Positions 61,186-64,000 of a stretch of DNA of 64,000 nucleotides are shown here, piece after piece. Origin of the DNA: Macrocystis pyrifera (taxonomy: Eukaryota; Sar; Phaeophyceae; Laminariales; Laminariaceae); NCBI GenBank assembly GCA_031763025.1, contig JASSKH010000017.1, positions 11,711,126 through 11,775,125 on the forward strand. The letters run 5' to 3'. The notes beneath the pieces were generated by a model. The model was given only the letters and a program-made list of their open reading frames with translations. It was not told the DNA's origin and did no database searches. Made by a program: the position numbers and the translations under genes. Numbering within the stretch: the stretch's first letter is position 1; the number at the start of each line of letters is the position of its first letter.

Positions 61186-61357
61186 TTCGATGCAAACGCG
61201 GCGCAGTCGCGTTTATGGCCAGGTTTGGCCCATTTGTGCTGCGGTTTGGGGTTAGGGTTAGGGTTAGGGTTAGGGTTGGGGGATTGGGTTGGGTCTTTGT
61301 CTGTACCTTGATCCCAACAAGAACCAAAATACCTGAACAGCCTACCAACCTCAAGAT
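61186..61357. repeat. Telomeric-repeat unit, family T1, copy 2
   Basis: Four or five TTAGGG units (61246-61280) between the same flanks as 47470-47655. Inserted within E2. Confidence 0.8.
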
Positions 61358-61808
61358 TCGAGTTCACAGATTTTAAAAGGACCTCCTATCAATTGGAACT
61401 ATCGGGACAATAAATTTTGGCGGCAGTCTATTATTTGAAGTTGTCTGGACAATTGATTCGGGGGGCCGTCTGTTAATTGTAAATGTCGGGACAAATGATT
61501 TAGGAGACGGTTTGTTAATTGGAATTGTCGAGACAATGGATTTAAGTAGACGGTTTATTAAGTAAAAATGGCCGGACAATTTATTTAGGAAAAGGTCCAA
61601 TAATTGGAATTATCCGGACCATTGATTAAGGAGACTGCTTATAAAATGGAATTTCCTGGACAATGGGGCTGATTCATTTAGTAGACGTTGTCCGGATAAT
61701 AGAGCTCGATGTGTTTTAAATACCTAGAACTAGGGACCACAATGGACAGTCGATTGCAATAGAAAGCTATCAATAGACAATTTGACTATTAATATTGTCT
61801 ACTGTACA

Positions 61809-62810
61809 AAATAATACCTGGTAGGTATATATACACAATACTGAAAAATACTGTTTTGTCTTTCCACTCCTGCTGTCCTTGGCTCTTTCCCTTGCATTTA
61901 CAACGGGTTTGATGGCAGCCCGCTCACCTGCCCCTAACCGCTTTGGCTCTTGCCCAGAGTGTTCCCGGGAAATAGGGTCACAACTCTCCCCCCTCACCAA
62001 CTGACGTCAAACGGTTCATTCTTTCCCTCTATAGCTACGGAGTAATTATGGAATGCGCTTTCCGCTCGCCAGCGTCAACAAGAAACGTCCATACACCCGG
62101 ACATCAAGGGGACGATTTATTTCGTGCTCTGAGTCGAGCAGGTACTGCTGACACGACCGGTGCGACTGGTTTTTATACACAATGCACTACTGCACACGGG
62201 TGCATGTTGTCACACATGATGCTTCTGCTGCACGGGAAAATGTGCCGGACAGCGCTGGTCAAAAGCGACTTGCCGTACAAAACAGGCGATCGAGAGATCT
62301 GATTGTACACCCTGATGCTCTAGAGGACTCATCAATGCCTTGGAAACACAAACACTCCGTTGAAGGCCAGCGGTGACCTTCGCCCGAGTCTTTCGTGTGG
62401 CGCCCTCGATGCCACTGACTAATTCCACTCGTACAACGGCTCCCTTGTTAGTGTCTTTGAATTAGCGGGAAGCAGTGCAGATATTGTTCACCACTGAGCC
62501 CTCAAACTAAACGAGCATTGATATCAATATTGCTGTCAGTTGGAAAATGCATAGACTACAATAGAATTACAGCGCTCGAAGCGTGATTACGTGTTTACTG
62601 TCAATAGCGGAAGATGGCAAACCCAAGGCGCCCCAAAATGCGGAAGTTTCCATCAATGCTGTGTAACTCTTGACCAGGGCACCACACCCCTCTTACCACG
62701 CCTAGTTTCCTACGTGTTCCATCTATATTTCTTGTCCACCCGTGTGCCGTCGTTGTGCGTTCTTCTTTGCGCCTGGCTCACCGTTGCTACCGAACAGCTT
62801 TTGCACCAGA
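61809..62810. other. No gene recognised
   Basis: TACCTGGTA at 61815-61823 lies directly after E2. Frames of 64-84 codons near 62050-62376 show no domain. Confidence 0.4.
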
Positions 62811-64000
62811 ATGAACAAGGCACACTGCCACTACCGCAAGAAACAGCCAGCCAAGTCAAGGTCGAAGGGCATGACGGCTCCTCGGCGCAGGAATTCCGAC
62901 GGCACTAAACGGTCGGTGCGACCGCCCCAACTGAAATCAGGCGGAGACACCGTGGTGACACCCCGCGAGCGGCTCGTGGCGAACTTGCCTGGCGAGTTGC
63001 CTCTCAAAAGGTGTGTAATGGAGAGGTTTGGTTTTCTGGAGCACTCCGGCCCCTATGAAATACCACTATGGGGCTACTGCGGTCAACTACTGCAGATGTT
63101 GGTGTTTCCCGAGTTTGTGGCTGTACAGTATGCACATGTATTCAGCATAAGTCGTCAAGTATTATTGAGCGAAAGAACCGTCACACGGCACCACCACAAG
63201 TTCGCCAAAACAGCCACATCAGAGGACGCACTTTCGCCGAGGTAAATAAACGAAACGAAACGTCTGGAGTAGTAGCAGTAGGATAACCACGGGTCGACCG
63301 CCAAACTGCGAGGTCGACCTCACGTCGCGTGCGCGTGGGTGTGGTGGTGCTGAAGCTAGGTTTTCGCGAGTGCCTCGGCCACGCCAGGCAACTCTAGCTC
63401 TAGTTCTCAGGAGTCAGGCCGGGAACCAGGCTATTCAACCCCAAGGCCAGTCAGCTACGAATCGGCCAGGGTCTGACCTGCCGCGTTGTTGCCCTTGCAA
63501 CCGCAGGTGTCAGCTGAGCGTTTCTCCGGCGACAGGTCTAGTGGGGATGCAGGAAAACGCATTTTTGAGCGACTATTTCACGTGTCTGGGATTGTTTCCC
63601 CTGGCGACCGCAAGGTGAGCGCCGCGGCCTTCAGCGGTGACGTAAACGATTTATTCTGAGTCGTCGTAAGATTGTCCCTGTTGTCGCTGTCGTTTAACAT
63701 GAGTGATTTCAATGACGATGAGTTCTCTGAGCAGACACAATTGTGTAGCCGCTGTTAGCACGTTACACGGGGGTGGATCCCTGGAGCGGAAACAGAGGTA
63801 CGACAAGTGAAACGGCACAACACCAACTGTAGTGAGGTCCAAACAGAGCACCAACGCGAGCCTAAAATGACCCGTGCACCGTGCGCTGGGCACTGCTTCT
63901 CCTCGCAATACGGAATTGTGGCGCGTTCCGTGTGCAGCATGGTTCGGCAGGGAATGGTCAATATCATGCTTGGGTCCAAGCCTCTACAACGTCAAGACCA
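62811..64000 (+). pseudogene. Family-1 multi-exon gene relic, copy C (5' part, runs off window)
   Basis: Inverted relative to copies A and B. Exon a starts with ATG 62811 (MNKAHCHYRKKQP, then GTKRSVRPPQ and LPLKR) and ends AAAAG|GTGTGT at 63010. Exon b, about 63447-63614, holds DLPRCCPCNRRCQ, SPATGLVGMQENAFL and LFPLA and ends CAAG|GTGAGC. Exon c begins about 63915 (IVARSVCSMVRQGMVNIMLG) and leaves the window. Exons a and b are open with donors in the same phase (both after two bases of a codon), so this is the least damaged 5' part. Exon a is strongly basic and could carry a nuclear-import signal. The function is unknown, and whether this copy is alive depends on sequence beyond 64000. Confidence 0.6.

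Larger units (their letters stand above)
59705..61808. mobile_element. Element E2: second copy of E1 type, interrupted
   Basis: The left end GTACACCCTGGAC and the left block (59740-60210) parallel E1, including the non-repeat tail (ATCAATTGCTCGATAA-TGTC, then ACACTCCCCATT). The right block (61370-61700) and the tail AATGGACAGTCGATTGCAAT also match E1. The middle instead holds a solo LTR (60394-60674) and a T1 telomeric unit (61186-61357). The right terminal repeat is decayed. Confidence 0.65.

Noticed and set aside
57480..61700. CRISPR-like array
   Set aside because: The 42-bp units are contiguous and diverged, without constant repeats separated by unique spacers, and the context is eukaryotic.

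Overview
The window reads as nuclear DNA of a eukaryote with a repeat-rich, gene-poor genome. The signs are GT-type splice donors, TTAGGG-type telomeric repeats inside the sequence, tyrosine-recombinase retroelements, an LTR element with AATAAA in its LTR, trinucleotide microsatellites and a fungal-like zinc-cluster motif. A protist or alga, or an early-diverging fungus-like lineage, would fit, but I cannot name the taxon. I see no intact host gene, rRNA or tRNA. Nearly all recognisable coding sequence belongs to mobile elements or decayed gene copies.

Layout. 1-5.9 kb, 32.1-38.4 kb and 62.8-64.0 kb hold three diverged copies (A, B, C; C inverted) of one intron-rich gene of unknown function. 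Exon peptides and splice donors are conserved between copies while the rest has drifted. 7.5-8.6, 43.5-44.5 and 53.7-54.0 kb hold three copies of a first exon coding poly-Gln followed by half of a Zn2Cys6-like cluster and a splice donor. 9.1-9.4 kb is a foldback element. Three copies of a ~110-bp MITE lie at 6.75, 13.0 and 19.06 kb.

13.26-21.83 kb is a Ngaro/PAT-type DIRS retrotransposon with split direct repeats, a frameshifted Gag ending in a CCHC knuckle, a YIDD reverse transcriptase with one internal stop, and a tyrosine recombinase that keeps its catalytic residues. Its gag is interrupted by a 2.3-kb GT-AG segment. 22.55-23.77 kb is a second, Crypton-like tyrosine recombinase relic lying between two A-rich tracts. 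24.5-32 kb is mostly unassignable, with a tandem duplication at 27.6-28.1 kb.

40.9-43.5 kb and 55.2-57.4 kb are copies of one noncoding segment. 45.68-46.47 kb is a small LTR element with a 4-bp target duplication, and a solo LTR sits at 60.4 kb. Telomeric repeats occur five times, always inside dispersed repeat units: two with shared flanks (47.5, 61.2 kb) and three in an element rich in CCATGG/CCGTGG whose full copy is a foldback structure (48.05, 52.86, 53.27 kb). 57.39-61.8 kb contains two ~2.2-kb elements (E1, E2) built from 42-bp palindromic minisatellite units; E1 has 16-bp perfect terminal inverted repeats, and E2 is interrupted by a solo LTR and a telomeric-repeat unit.

Across the window a 9-bp motif, TACCWGGTA, occurs 16 times (about 0.5 expected by chance). 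At one site it looks like a small insertion with a duplicated TATA target. I interpret it as a possible transposon excision footprint.
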